From: a virus
DNA: 23,324 nt
Virus record (IMG/VR): IMGVR_UViG_3300009373_000586
Location: 1 to 23,324 of that record
Direction: 5' to 3' (one strand)
Every line of letters begins with the position of its first letter. Within the stretch, counting starts at the first letter, position 1. The notes beneath the pieces are model-generated. The model had not been told where the DNA came from, did no database searches, and saw only the letters and a list, made by a program, of their open reading frames with translations. A program made the translations under genes and the position numbers. Shown here in pieces: positions 13,891 to 21,303 of the stretch.

Positions 13891-15779
13891 CTAAGCCATC
13901 TCTCCCCACTGCGCCTGATCCAGCCTGAGTGATTTCTTTTGGCAAAACTACTTTTTCTCGGTTGATAAGTTAAAGGCTTTTCATCTTCTCGTAATGCAGA
14001 TACCCGGATCATATCAGCTGCTGAAGCAGCATAAACCTCTGCATCTAAGTAATGATTGAGCGTTCCAGAAGATATTAATTTCCATTCCTCTTTTGTTCTT
14101 CCTGTCTTACGGTCCCTTTCTATAATCTTATGCTCTGCACAGAACTGCCTTAAATACTCATCTGAAGGATTGCGAAATAAATGCCATTGGCTGGGATCTC
14201 CAGGAACAGCATGCACCATGCGGTTAATTTTGTCTTTAAAATGAGATGTATCCACGTGCCATAATGATAAACTCCCCAGGATAACTGCACCTGATTCTGG
14301 ATGCCGGTCAATATGGCTTACTCTATACGGCATGCCTGGCAAATGGTCATGCCCTTTAATTGGCCGTGCAACATCTCTCCATTTCCTGCAAACTTCATAT
14401 ACTTCATCAGTTCTATATGCTGAATCAATACAGCTTAAACGTACTGGGAGAGACTTCTCTCTTCCTTCATGCGGATAATTTGTCATAAAAAGAATTGCAA
14501 CCACCCCTTCCCAGGACTCTACCCTGCAGGCCCTGATAAGCCAGGATTCCTCACCATATCCCCAGCCCCTTATCACAATATAAAAATGATTCTTCTGCAC
14601 GTCAACCCCAGCTGTAAGGACCAAAACACCACCAGGTACCACCCCTTCTGGATATATGCCAGCCAACGTAGCCAATCTTTCCGGCTTAGATTCCTCTGCC
14701 TTCTCCTCCCATATCTCAGCAAGCCAGGAATTCACAAAATTCATAAGTAGTTCAATGTAATCCTTAGATCTTAAAAATTCTGAAGCTATATCTCCCCAGT
14801 TTAGCCAGGGTGAATACAAAGATGACAGCCAGAACCCTCTATGACCACTCTCCACAATATCGCCCCTTATATGCCCATCTGGTGCGATTTCTACCCCCTC
14901 CTGAGCCCATATGCCATGCAATACCATAGCGGCCTTCATGTGATCCATTATTTTCTCATTGCAATGCTGACACTCATACCAGGCCAGTCTATTCACCTTG
15001 ATTTTCTCTGCATCACGTTCCCCTTCAGGCCACTTAATCTGATTAAATACTAAAATCTGATATTCCCCGCAAAAAGGGCAGGGCACATAAAATCTCCTGC
15101 GATCTGACTTCTCGTATTCCCTGAAGATATACCCCTGGCGCGTGGTTGGAGTTGATACCTTCACAATTTTTCTATTCCAGAACGTCCTTGTCCTTTCAGT
15201 AGCCAGTTTAATCGGATCAGCTTCCCTGCCTGAGAATCTGGGAAACTTATCCACCTCATCCAAAAATAAATACCTGATAGGCCGTGAAGCCAAATCGGCC
15301 GGACTATTAGACCCTGCAAAATATAAAATCATATTGTCTAAATGATACTCAAGTTTCGTAATGTCATCCGCCAGGGCTGGTAAATGAGCCTTCAAAACTG
15401 ATGACGATTCAAACATAATCTTTACACGATTTTGAGATGCGCTCTTTGTATCAGCTTCCCTTGGCATAACCACAAGCGAAGGTCCAGGGTCCTGGTCTGC
15501 AATAAATCCAATCATGTTATATATTGCTTCAGTCCCTCCCAGTTGAGTTGCCTTCATAAGCGTAATCTCTTCCACCATCGGATCATTAAACGCATCCATG
15601 ATACCTCGAAGATATGGGGTCCTGGCAGTGCGCCACCGGCCCGGCTCAGCTGAGGTCATAGGATGAAGAATCCTATTCTCGTCACTCCACTGGCTGACTG
15701 TTATCTTTCGCGGGACTCTCCAGATTTCCCTGTGCTCTCTGTCCCAGCTCATCCTGTCTTTCTTCCTGACCTTCGCCAT
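13887..15779 (-). CDS. terminase large subunit, lambda GpA family
   Basis: About 630 aa. The ATPase part holds 'EPGRWRTARTPYLRGIMDAF', a Walker-A-like 'KATQLGGTEA', 'SLVVMPREADTKSASQNRV' and Walker B 'YLFLDEVDKFP'. The nuclease part holds 'VLTAGVDVQKNHFYIVIRGW' and 'IDSAYRTDEVYEVCRKW', each with candidate metal-binding Asp. Two Cys pairs ('PCPFCGEY', 'YECQHCNEK') form the family's zinc finger. It cuts and pumps phage DNA into the prohead with the Nu1-like subunit and portal. The frame opens at 15821 with a TTG lacking a ribosome site; ATG 15779 (AAGAGG ahead) is chosen, and ATG 15752 is also possible. It overlaps the end of the small-subunit gene by about 98 bp, unusually long. Confidence 0.95.
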   Translation of the reverse strand: MAKVRKKDRMSWDREHREIWRVPRKITVSQWSDENRILHPMTSAEPGRWRTARTPYLRGIMDAFNDPMVEEITLMKATQLGGTEAIYNMIGFIADQDPGPSLVVMPREADTKSASQNRVKIMFESSSVLKAHLPALADDITKLEYHLDNMILYFAGSNSPADLASRPIRYLFLDEVDKFPRFSGREADPIKLATERTRTFWNRKIVKVSTPTTRQGYIFREYEKSDRRRFYVPCPFCGEYQILVFNQIKWPEGERDAEKIKVNRLAWYECQHCNEKIMDHMKAAMVLHGIWAQEGVEIAPDGHIRGDIVESGHRGFWLSSLYSPWLNWGDIASEFLRSKDYIELLMNFVNSWLAEIWEEKAEESKPERLATLAGIYPEGVVPGGVLVLTAGVDVQKNHFYIVIRGWGYGEESWLIRACRVESWEGVVAILFMTNYPHEGREKSLPVRLSCIDSAYRTDEVYEVCRKWRDVARPIKGHDHLPGMPYRVSHIDRHPESGAVILGSLSLWHVDTSHFKDKINRMVHAVPGDPSQWHLFRNPSDEYLRQFCAEHKIIERDRKTGRTKEEWKLISSGTLNHYLDAEVYAASAADMIRVSALREDEKPLTYQPRKSSFAKRNHSGWIRRSGERWLR

Positions 15780-16401
15780 TATCCTCTTCGTCCTCCTCGT
15801 CTTCAAGTATCGGCTCGGCAAACTGATTGCGAATATCTTCTATCCTCTCAGTTAAATAAGCCTCCCTCTGCCTTACGTCCATCCCTTCCATAGCCGGAGC
15901 AACTTCTCTCGGTAAAGCACCAAAAGACCTTACAAGAGATATAAGTCTATTTCTAAATATGGTATCAACTTCCTCCTTGCTGATAAGTTTCTTTTTAAGA
16001 CTTTTATATTCCAATTCATGTATCAATGCCTGATATTTTTTATTTATCTCTCCCCAATTTTCTTCGGACGTTTTATCTGTTTCATCAGCCATCTTCCAGT
16101 AACAAATTTTAATCAGATGATAAAACCCTTCAGGCTCTTTCGGCATGCCTTTGCTAACCCAGTTTCCAATAGCACGTAAGGACACATTAAAAGCCTCTGC
16201 TATTTCTTTTTGAGTCCATACACATCCCGCTGGCAAAGTTTCACCACCAAGCTGTTTGAGCTCTTTTATTTCCCCTTGAGATAAGGACCCCTGATGCAGC
16301 TTCTGAATTAAATGCGCCAGCCTTTTCTTTACGGCTATTTCAATTAAAAGTTTATTGTCTGGCGTTACTGATGTTTCTGGTATTTTATTCTGCTCCGGCA
16401 T
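15682..16401 (-). CDS. terminase small subunit, Nu1-like
   Basis: A 239-aa DNA-recognition subunit. The helix-turn-helix is 'TQKEIAEAFNVSLRAIGNWV' followed by 'SKGMPKEPEGFYHL', typical of lambda Nu1-type proteins that bind the packaging site. A charged helical region ('INKKYQALIHELEYKSLKKK', then 'LISKEEVDTIFRNRL') follows and probably mediates oligomerisation. The C-terminus is strongly acidic ('EDEEDEEDNGEGQ'), where the large subunit gene begins in another frame. ATG 16401 has GGAGTGAG seven bases upstream; the longer frame from 16431 lacks such a site. It overlaps the methyltransferase stop by 17 bp, so it is translated from the same message. Confidence 0.85.
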   Translation of the reverse strand: MPEQNKIPETSVTPDNKLLIEIAVKKRLAHLIQKLHQGSLSQGEIKELKQLGGETLPAGCVWTQKEIAEAFNVSLRAIGNWVSKGMPKEPEGFYHLIKICYWKMADETDKTSEENWGEINKKYQALIHELEYKSLKKKLISKEEVDTIFRNRLISLVRSFGALPREVAPAMEGMDVRQREAYLTERIEDIRNQFAEPILEDEEDEEDNGEGQEERQDELGQRAQGNLESPAKDNSQPVE

Positions 16402-17737
16402 AAATCTCACTCCATTTCTTCCCATCCTCACTTACAGGATCTTTCCCAGAGTATTCAGCATACCTCTGTAACGTTACATCACAAAACAAAGGCTCAATCT
16501 CAATGGCAAAACATCTCCTGTGAATCCTCTCAGCAGCTATAATCTGCGACCCTGAACCACAAAAGGGCTCATAACAGATATCCCCCGGCTGCGTGTGAAC
16601 ACGCATAGGGATCGCAAAACACTCTGTCGGCTTGACCGTTGGGTGGTCAAGTCCAGGATTTCTCTTTCTACCTTCCCAATCAAGCCACCAAATATCCGTA
16701 TAATACTCCGGCTTGGTAGGATCTCCACCCCTTACAAGTTGTATTTCCCAGACTGAGCTCTGTGACTTATCCTGAGGATTATAAGGCGGCTTATATCCCT
16801 TCTGCCAACACATCAAACAAGGCTCATGCCGATACATATAAAACGAAAATCCAAGAATAGAAACAGGCTTTACCCAGATAATCTGTTGATGAGGCAATAT
16901 CCCTAATTCCTCACAGACCTTTCTGATAAGTACTATCCTTGCAGAGGCATGCCATAAATAAATAGCTGTGTTCTTTTCTATAATCTTCAACCCGGCTGAT
17001 AAAAACCCTTTCATAAACCCCTCTGCATCTTTGATATCAATCTCATGGTAAACGTCTGTCCAATCCTTGCCCCCGGCCCCATGGCCACTCTTAGGTCTAT
17101 TTGTCCCTGTATAATCCACCAGATATGGCGGATCAGTGGCAAATAGCTTTGCAGCCTTGCCATCCATAAGCCTTTTTACGTCGGCCTCTTTCGTAGAATC
17201 CCCGCATAATAACCTGTTATCCCCCAGTATCCAGATATCCCCGGGCCTTGTAGTTGCCACCTTAGGCGTCTTAGGGATATCATCCGGGGCCTTCTCCCCG
17301 GTCCCTGTATCTTCAAACCCCATCTCCCGGACATCTTTCCTCAAGGCATCCAGCCTTAATGCAAGGTAATCATCCGGCGTCTCCATGCGCAATTTCTCTA
17401 AGATAGGAATCAGCGCTTTAGTCCATATCCCTGCAATCTGCTGATTGTTAAGAGATACGTTCATGGCCATTTCCTGCATCTCATCCATGTCCACCATAAT
17501 GACCTGAACCTTTTCTATTTTATCAGCCTGCAATATCTTATACCTCTGGTGACCGGCAACAATCCTCATGTTGCGTTTATTAACTACCATCAGATCCACA
17601 TACCCGAACTTCTCCAGAGACTCCCTTAACCCAGCAAGGGCCTCATCTGAGATCTCCCTTGGGTTATAGGTCGCCGGCTTGATATCAACCAACGCAACCT
17701 CTTTAACTTCCGGCACAATGTTGATTTTTGAACTCAT
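16385..17737 (-). CDS. DNA methyltransferase with ParB/Srx N-terminal domain
   Basis: A 450-aa protein of two parts. Residues 1-110 form a ParB/sulfiredoxin-like domain ('KPATYNPREISDEALAGLRE', 'RIVAGHQRYKILQA'). Residues 165-440 form a beta-class amino-methyltransferase with the catalytic 'TDPPYLVDY' (about 201-209) before the SAM-binding motif 'YEPFCGSGSQIIAAERIHRR' (about 395-414). The order catalytic motif first, then SAM motif, defines the beta class, which methylates adenine N6 or cytosine N4. No restriction partner gene is present, so it is an orphan phage enzyme, likely protecting DNA or marking it for packaging. GGGGGTCATGTA precedes the ATG. Target sequence is unknown. Confidence 0.92.
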   Translation of the reverse strand: MSSKINIVPEVKEVALVDIKPATYNPREISDEALAGLRESLEKFGYVDLMVVNKRNMRIVAGHQRYKILQADKIEKVQVIMVDMDEMQEMAMNVSLNNQQIAGIWTKALIPILEKLRMETPDDYLALRLDALRKDVREMGFEDTGTGEKAPDDIPKTPKVATTRPGDIWILGDNRLLCGDSTKEADVKRLMDGKAAKLFATDPPYLVDYTGTNRPKSGHGAGGKDWTDVYHEIDIKDAEGFMKGFLSAGLKIIEKNTAIYLWHASARIVLIRKVCEELGILPHQQIIWVKPVSILGFSFYMYRHEPCLMCWQKGYKPPYNPQDKSQSSVWEIQLVRGGDPTKPEYYTDIWWLDWEGRKRNPGLDHPTVKPTECFAIPMRVHTQPGDICYEPFCGSGSQIIAAERIHRRCFAIEIEPLFCDVTLQRYAEYSGKDPVSEDGKKWSEIYAGAE

Positions 17738-17933
17738 TACATGACCCCCTTCTATTCAGAACCATACGCAATACCTAAAACCCAAAATTGCACATTTTTT
17801 GCCCCATTTTGCCCTATTTTAAGCACAAAATCGCCTTGCCCCATATGAAGATGCACCCCTCTTTTTTTACCCATATCACTGACAAAATGCGCTCGCCTGA
17901 CCCTCGCAAAACATATGCCGGGAAGGACCCATT

Positions 17934-18200
17934 TTATTTTTCTTGCAAAATAATGTTTAGATGGTCGTTTAAAATGCCCGATTTTGTAAAAACCTGCCCA
18001 CTTGAGTGGCGACCTTTTAAACGAAAAAGATTATCCCTTACTCCGATACCCTTTCTTTGAGGATTGTGCCCTAAACGGTAAATATACAAAGAACATTCAG
18101 CAGAAGTACAATTCTTAATCGCTTTAAAACTACCAGCACACTCAAGACATTTAAGTCTTATAGCCTTGAGAGGTGTAAGATGAGTCAATATCTCCCGCAT
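17934..18200 (-). CDS. Cys-rich putative zinc-finger phage protein (88 aa)
   Basis: An 88-aa protein. The conserved core is 'LTPLKAIRLKCLECAGSFKA' with C-x2-C, then 'CTSAECSLYIYRLGHNP' with a second C-x4-C and the marked 'LYxYRxGHNP' ending. This arrangement is widespread among small proteins of phages and prophages in several phyla, usually beside replication or recombination genes; no activity is established to my knowledge. The C-terminal 40 residues are basic. The start overlaps the replication gene by 16 bp. Downstream is a 196-bp spacer to the methyltransferase. Confidence 0.7.
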   Translation of the reverse strand: MREILTHLTPLKAIRLKCLECAGSFKAIKNCTSAECSLYIYRLGHNPQRKGIGVRDNLFRLKGRHSSGQVFTKSGILNDHLNIILQEK

Positions 18201-18925
18201 GCTCTCATTTCTTTTTTAGCCTGCTCACGCGCTGAATCCGCAACTTTGTATTTAGGATCTGCTATAATTTTGACTAAATACCCAGGCGGATTTCTTTTAC
18301 CCCTTGCCTGAACTACATATGCCCATATCTCTACCTCATCAGAAAAGCCATTATCTAAAAACCTATCAACCAGGATAGCTGTATCTTTTTTAATGTAATT
18401 TTCATAACCTTTAATAAGCTGGGATATCTTTTTAGCTGAATTATCCACAGGTGCTTTAAAAGGCCGTACACCGGCTTTATCATTAATTGGTTTATCACCG
18501 GTATGGTTTATCTTATTAGATATAGCGTTTTTATTACCTCTGAAGCCTTCAGAGGTAACGTTTTTGTCCTTGAGGTAATGTTTTCGCTCCATCTGAGAGG
18601 TAACGTTTTTACTACTTCTCTTAGATTTATTTACATGGATAATCTGTCCATATTGAGTCTGTGTCATTTTGAGATACCCAGACATCACAAGCTTTCGGAG
18701 ATTCTTCTTAATCGATTTAGGATGTATTCCCAAGTCATTCTCTATTTCCTTCGCTTTAATTGGCTTACCTCCTAAAACTAAACCCCAGATCTCTTCGCTA
18801 TTTTTTATCTCTTTGGTGATTTTATTTATGCACCAGAGAAATTCCCAGATTGCTGAACCGATTTTTTTCTTATGCTTAGGGTCAAGCAACCCGGACCAGA
18901 CATAAAAAGGATGACTATGCGCCAT
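18185..18925 (-). CDS. replication initiator-like protein (winged helix)
   Basis: A 246-aa protein. Residues about 1-100 look like a winged-helix domain of phage O-like or Rep proteins: 'FYVWSGLLDPKHKKKIGSAI', 'AIWEFLWCINKITKE' and an HTH 'AKEIENDLGIHPKSIKKNLR'. The linker has the repeated phrase KNVTS because four iteron-like repeats lie in its DNA. The C-terminal part ('ILVDRFLDNGFSDEVEIWAY', 'RNPPGYLVKIIAD') resembles the region that contacts helicase loaders in such proteins. It likely binds the origin inside its own gene, as lambda O does. No helicase or loader gene is in the window. Confidence 0.72.
   Translation of the reverse strand: MAHSHPFYVWSGLLDPKHKKKIGSAIWEFLWCINKITKEIKNSEEIWGLVLGGKPIKAKEIENDLGIHPKSIKKNLRKLVMSGYLKMTQTQYGQIIHVNKSKRSSKNVTSQMERKHYLKDKNVTSEGFRGNKNAISNKINHTGDKPINDKAGVRPFKAPVDNSAKKISQLIKGYENYIKKDTAILVDRFLDNGFSDEVEIWAYVVQARGKRNPPGYLVKIIADPKYKVADSAREQAKKEMRACGRY
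18534..18610. repeat. iteron cluster / candidate replication origin
   Basis: Within the initiator gene, GAGGTAACGTTTTT occurs exactly at 18552-18565 and 18597-18610, with a 12/14 copy at 18572-18585. An inverted TTACCTC (18534-18540) makes a perfect 11-bp palindrome arm with the first copy (TTACCTCTGAA / TTCAGAGGTAA, 3-bp centre). Spacing is 20 and 25 bp, about two helix turns. This resembles lambda-type origins lying inside the O gene. Confidence 0.75.
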
Positions 18926-18961
18926 GTTATCTCCATAAGCCCAAAAGCTCTTATTGTTTTA

Positions 18962-19336
18962 TTAGCGTTTTTCTACCACCTGTTTTATTACTTTTACCTT
19001 CCGCCACATTACGCCTAATTCTTTTGCCTTCTCATGATTATTGACATAAATATCTATATGCTTTTTGTCATCAAAATATTTATGAGCGCCTCTATCCATG
19101 ACTATCCGATATCCAAAACCTTCAATGTGAACTACAGTCCACATCGGTAGAATATTGCAAGCAATTACTCCATCATCAACTTTATATCCAGATGCAGTAA
19201 CCCCATCAGCCCATTTGCCACAGCATTTGGGACAGGCACAATAAAAAGTAATCTGCCAATCTTCATCGCTGGCATATACCTGCCCGGCCAATAAAAAAAG
19301 TATAAAAATCACGGCTCGCACACTCGCACAATTCAA
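18962..19336 (-). CDS. secreted 3D-domain (double-psi barrel) protein
   Basis: A 124-aa protein starting at TTG, five bases after GGGAG. Residues 1-23 are a signal peptide: hydrophobic 'AVIFILFLLAGQ' then 'VYA-SDED' as a cleavage site. The mature part is one 3D domain ('WQITFYCACPKCCGKWADG', 'TASGYKVDDGVIACNILPMW', 'GYRIVMDRGAHKYFDDKKHI'), with Asp residues of the type found in MltA/YabE-like lytic enzymes. It would act outside the membrane, probably on peptidoglycan. In this phage it may serve lysis or entry, or be a lysogenic conversion factor; no holin is next to it. The CPKCC pair may form a disulfide or bind metal. Confidence 0.8.
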   Translation of the reverse strand: MNCASVRAVIFILFLLAGQVYASDEDWQITFYCACPKCCGKWADGVTASGYKVDDGVIACNILPMWTVVHIEGFGYRIVMDRGAHKYFDDKKHIDIYVNNHEKAKELGVMWRKVKVIKQVVEKR

Positions 19337-19337
19337 C

Positions 19338-19365
19338 TTGACTCCCTTTTAAGATATGGTAAACT
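19338..19365 (+). promoter_or_regulatory. promoter of the toxin-antitoxin module
   Basis: TTGACT (19338-19343), 16-bp spacer, TAAACT (19360-19365). It is followed by GGAGGTGAT (19372-19380) and the antitoxin ATG at 19384. The -35 lies within 10 bp of the opposite-strand 3D-domain gene start, so antitoxin binding here could also affect that gene. Confidence 0.6.
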
Positions 19366-19383
19366 GATAATGGAGGTGATATT

Positions 19384-19551
19384 ATGAGAAAAGTAGACAT
19401 TGAAAAGGCTAAAAAACACCTTGCCAAAATACGAGAACTGGTAGCCCAAACACGCTCTCCATTTGCTGGCATGACTAAAGATGAAGCTATCGAAAAAATG
19501 CGAAAAGTACGAGAAAAACTGTGGGAGGAAAAACTTGCGGCTCGTCATTGA
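19384..19551 (+). CDS. putative antitoxin of PIN toxin (55 aa)
   Basis: A 55-aa helical, charged protein with a strong ribosome site (GGAGGTGAT) three bases before the ATG. It reads 'MRKVDIEKAKKHLAKI', 'TRSPFAGMTKDEAIEKM' and 'RKVREKLWEEKLAARH', which is the style of short antitoxins paired with PIN-domain proteins ('PFxGMTxxEAI..R..RExLW'). It ends 17 bp inside the toxin gene, so the pair is translationally coupled. The N-terminal helix may dimerise and bind the promoter; the C-terminal helix would cover the toxin active site. It is too short for usual gene finders. Family assignment rests on context and sequence style. Confidence 0.72.
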   Translation: MRKVDIEKAKKHLAKIRELVAQTRSPFAGMTKDEAIEKMRKVREKLWEEKLAARH

Positions 19552-19969
19552 TACAAATGAATATCTCTTTGCTTTTGGCTTGTTAAAAGTGCCGAGCTCC
19601 GAAGAACTTATCGCAGAAGTTTTAAAACACTCCCATCTAGTTACTGTTCGTATTCCTCGAAAAATTGTAGAAGAGGTCCGAGCCCATTTAGCAGGAGAAA
19701 CCTTCAGGGAATTTATTGATTTTTTAAAGACCCTGGAAGTTACTATAAATGAAGATTTCGAAGTCCCATTTGAATTTGGCGTCAAATATGAAACCAGAGG
19801 CCTAAAACCAGCTGATGCTTTTATCGCTGCATATGCAGAATGGGTTGGCGCTGATGTCTTGGTTACAGAGAATCGCCACTTCCTAAGTCTACATCTTGAC
19901 CTGCCTTTCCGTATCCTTTCCGCAGATAAGTGCCTAAAATTACTTAAAGCTAAAAAGAAAAATCTATAA
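19535..19969 (+). CDS. PIN-domain toxin (VapC-like RNase)
   Basis: A 144-aa protein. The TTG at 19535 with GGGAGG six bases upstream is the best start; it yields 'RLVIDTNEYLFAFGL', placing the first catalytic Asp at residue 5 as in PIN proteins. Further acidic residues follow: Glu in 'RKIVEEVRAHL', Asp in 'GLKPADAFIAAYAEWVGADV', and 'LVTENRHFL' in place of the usual 'VTxDxDF'. PIN toxins cut RNA in a Mg-dependent manner. The ATG at 19481 lies in the antitoxin gene and would add 18 unrelated residues. The module is transcribed against its neighbours, so it is a moron gene pair that probably helps prophage maintenance or excludes other phages. Confidence 0.85.
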   Translation: MRLVIDTNEYLFAFGLLKVPSSEELIAEVLKHSHLVTVRIPRKIVEEVRAHLAGETFREFIDFLKTLEVTINEDFEVPFEFGVKYETRGLKPADAFIAAYAEWVGADVLVTENRHFLSLHLDLPFRILSADKCLKLLKAKKKNL

Positions 19970-19986
19970 TTCAAAAACAAAATCCT

Positions 19987-20247
19987 TCACATAAAATAGA
20001 TCTGTCCATTCTCCTCAACTTCATACGCCGGTCTGGGTAATGGTTTAAGCTGGTACCAATATTTTTTCCGGTTATCAGGATCACGCCAGCCGATAATTTC
20101 ATACCCTTTCTGCTTAAGGTCCCATATCCGGGCCCCTAACCTCGCTAGAGAGGGTCCATGACTTTCATAGGCCTTTTCCACCAACTCAAAAGTGCTATGT
20201 GGTCGCCCATCCAATAAAATTTCCAGGATACGCTCAGTCTGAGTCAT
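19987..20247 (-). CDS. winged-helix DNA-binding protein
   Basis: An 86-aa protein. 'TQTERILEILLDGRPHSTFE' then 'LVEKAYESHGPSLARLGARI' and 'WDLKQKGYEIIGWRDPD' form a classic winged helix: helix, helix, recognition helix with 'R-L-G-A-R-I-W-D-L', and wing. This matches the small helix-turn-helix proteins (HTH_39-like) common in prophages. It could control early genes or help replication. The ribosome site is weak. The convergent toxin gene ends 17 bp away with no visible terminator. Confidence 0.72.
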   Translation of the reverse strand: MTQTERILEILLDGRPHSTFELVEKAYESHGPSLARLGARIWDLKQKGYEIIGWRDPDNRKKYWYQLKPLPRPAYEVEENGQIYFM

Positions 20248-20262
20248 TAGAATGGTATATCT

Positions 20263-20535
20263 CTAATTATTCTTTATTTTTACCCTCTCCACAGTAAATT
20301 TATTTTCCCCGGGTTGTTTAATCATTAACCATGTAAATATTTGAACGATATATTCCCCAACATCGTTTGATACATCAATAACCGCCTTATTTTTTGATAC
20401 AAGATACCCTGCAGTAGATCTGACCTTTGCCTGGTCAAAAGCGTACTCTGCTGTGGCAATCGCAAGGATAATCTGACTCTCAATCAATTCGCTACCGATT
20501 CCTTTACTAAACTTGAACCTGCATATATCCATCAT
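20263..20535 (-). CDS. hypothetical phage protein (90 aa)
   Basis: A 90-aa protein, first gene of the leftward operon beyond the repeat arm. The sequence is 'MMDICRFKFSKGIGSELI', 'ESQIILAIATAEYAFDQAK', 'VRSTAGYLVSKNKAVIDVSN' and 'GEYIVQIFTWLMIKQPG'. The helix of residues 17-38 followed by strands suggests a small alpha/beta fold; no metal motif, signal or membrane segment is seen. Two adjacent ATG codons are possible starts; ribosome site is poor (GCTGAAG). Family not recognised. It starts about 30 bp downstream of the sigma-like gene stop, so the two may share a transcript in the present orientation. Confidence 0.6.
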   Translation of the reverse strand: MMDICRFKFSKGIGSELIESQIILAIATAEYAFDQAKVRSTAGYLVSKNKAVIDVSNDVGEYIVQIFTWLMIKQPGENKFTVERVKIKNN

Positions 20536-20559
20536 CTTCAGCTTTGTTGTTTATACCCT

Positions 20560-20599
20560 CTACTATTACTTATTCGTAATTTTTTTGGATTTGTAGGGA
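20560..20599 (+). repeat. left arm of perfect 40-bp inverted repeat
   Basis: This 40-bp stretch is the exact reverse complement of 21323-21362. It holds the last ten codons and stop of the sigma-like gene. Inside it, ATTAC-6-GTAAT (20565-20580) is a dyad. Homology continues weakly outward (AGAGGGTATAA here, AGGGGACTATAA at the right arm). Confidence 0.95.
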
Positions 20600-21189
20600 T
20601 TTTTCTTAAAAAATTCTAAATAATCTTCAAGACCTTCTTTTCGGAAAACCTTCCTAATCCTTTTTACCTCGTCGTAAATAGAAGTCCGATGTTTTAGAAA
20701 ATATTTACTTGCCTTGTTTATATTCAGGTCTTCTTTTTTAAGTAACTTGCATAACTTCCTTTGTTCAGGCGTGAGTTTCTGAAGCACATTTGAGAGTTTT
20801 TCATTTAATTCAGATTTTAAAGAAATGTCCAGTGGTTCATTACTACTTCCAGGAATTGTATCTATTAAGGCAGGAGAATCTTTAACGTCTTCTAAAGGCT
20901 CATTTAAAGAAACACTAACATATTCTACTTTGCGTTTATCTGACTCTTTTTCCCGAACAATATTAACAAGTGTGTTTCTAACAACTCTCCCCATATAGGT
21001 CTTTTGAGGCACTTTATGTTTTGGATCATATCCTTTTTTGGCAGAAGACCATTCACTCAGGCATTCTTGCAATAAGTCTTCAAAATCTTCATTCTTCAAA
21101 CATTCATATTTTTTCTTAAACTTATTAATCAGGCGCTTCGCAATCCCAATTTCCCAATCCTGAAAAAGACTTCCATAATTTAGATTCAC
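20566..21189 (-). CDS. sigma-70-family-like transcription factor
   Basis: A 207-aa protein starting at GTG, with CCAGGAG eight bases upstream. Residues about 33-90 resemble sigma region 2 ('EDFEDLLQECLSEWSSAKKG', 'TYMGRVVRNTLVNIVREKES', basic end). Residues about 130-183 resemble region 4 ('LSNVLQKLTPEQRKLCKLLK', 'NKASKYFLKHRTSIYDEVKR') with its HTH. A linker rich in Ser/Pro/Asp joins them. This is the layout of ECF-type sigma factors. It would direct RNA polymerase to phage promoters. The whole gene is bracketed by the 40-bp inverted repeat, its last ten codons lying in the left arm. Its leader can form a hairpin over the start codon. No anti-sigma gene is seen. Confidence 0.78.
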   Translation of the reverse strand: MNLNYGSLFQDWEIGIAKRLINKFKKKYECLKNEDFEDLLQECLSEWSSAKKGYDPKHKVPQKTYMGRVVRNTLVNIVREKESDKRKVEYVSVSLNEPLEDVKDSPALIDTIPGSSNEPLDISLKSELNEKLSNVLQKLTPEQRKLCKLLKKEDLNINKASKYFLKHRTSIYDEVKRIRKVFRKEGLEDYLEFFKKNPYKSKKITNK

Positions 21190-21245
21190 AACTGCTGCTC
21201 CTGGAATTTAGCCAAGAGAGACCCTTCCTCGCTTACCAGCAGTTG
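21189..21245 (-). promoter_or_regulatory. leader hairpin over sigma-like gene start
   Basis: On the minus strand CAACTGCTG (21245-21237) can pair with CAGCAGTTG (21197-21189), a perfect 9-bp stem. The second arm lies between ribosome site and start codon and includes the G of the GTG; the ribosome site AGGAG is in the loop. This could reduce translation, or respond to temperature or a ligand. There is no T-run, so not a terminator. Confidence 0.5.
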
Positions 21246-21303
21246 GTTTGGTTAAAGCGTATTTTCTATTTTATTCCTCTATGTCTTTTTTAAAGGATTA
21301 AAG

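Noticed and set aside
15682-15821. Large terminase starting at 15821
   Set aside because: The codon is TTG with no ribosome site and would deepen an already long overlap; ATG 15779 or 15752 is more likely.
17752-17874. 40-aa minus-strand frame in the spacer before the methyltransferase
   Set aside because: Weak ribosome site, low-complexity composition (repeated GGGCAA) and no recognisable motif. The 196-bp spacer 17738-17933 otherwise shows only three GGGCAA-type repeats near 17801-17842 and no convincing promoter.
19333-19980. 215-aa minus-strand frame opposite the toxin-antitoxin genes
   Set aside because: Shadow of the PIN gene; the plus strand has ribosome sites, a PIN motif and a paired antitoxin.
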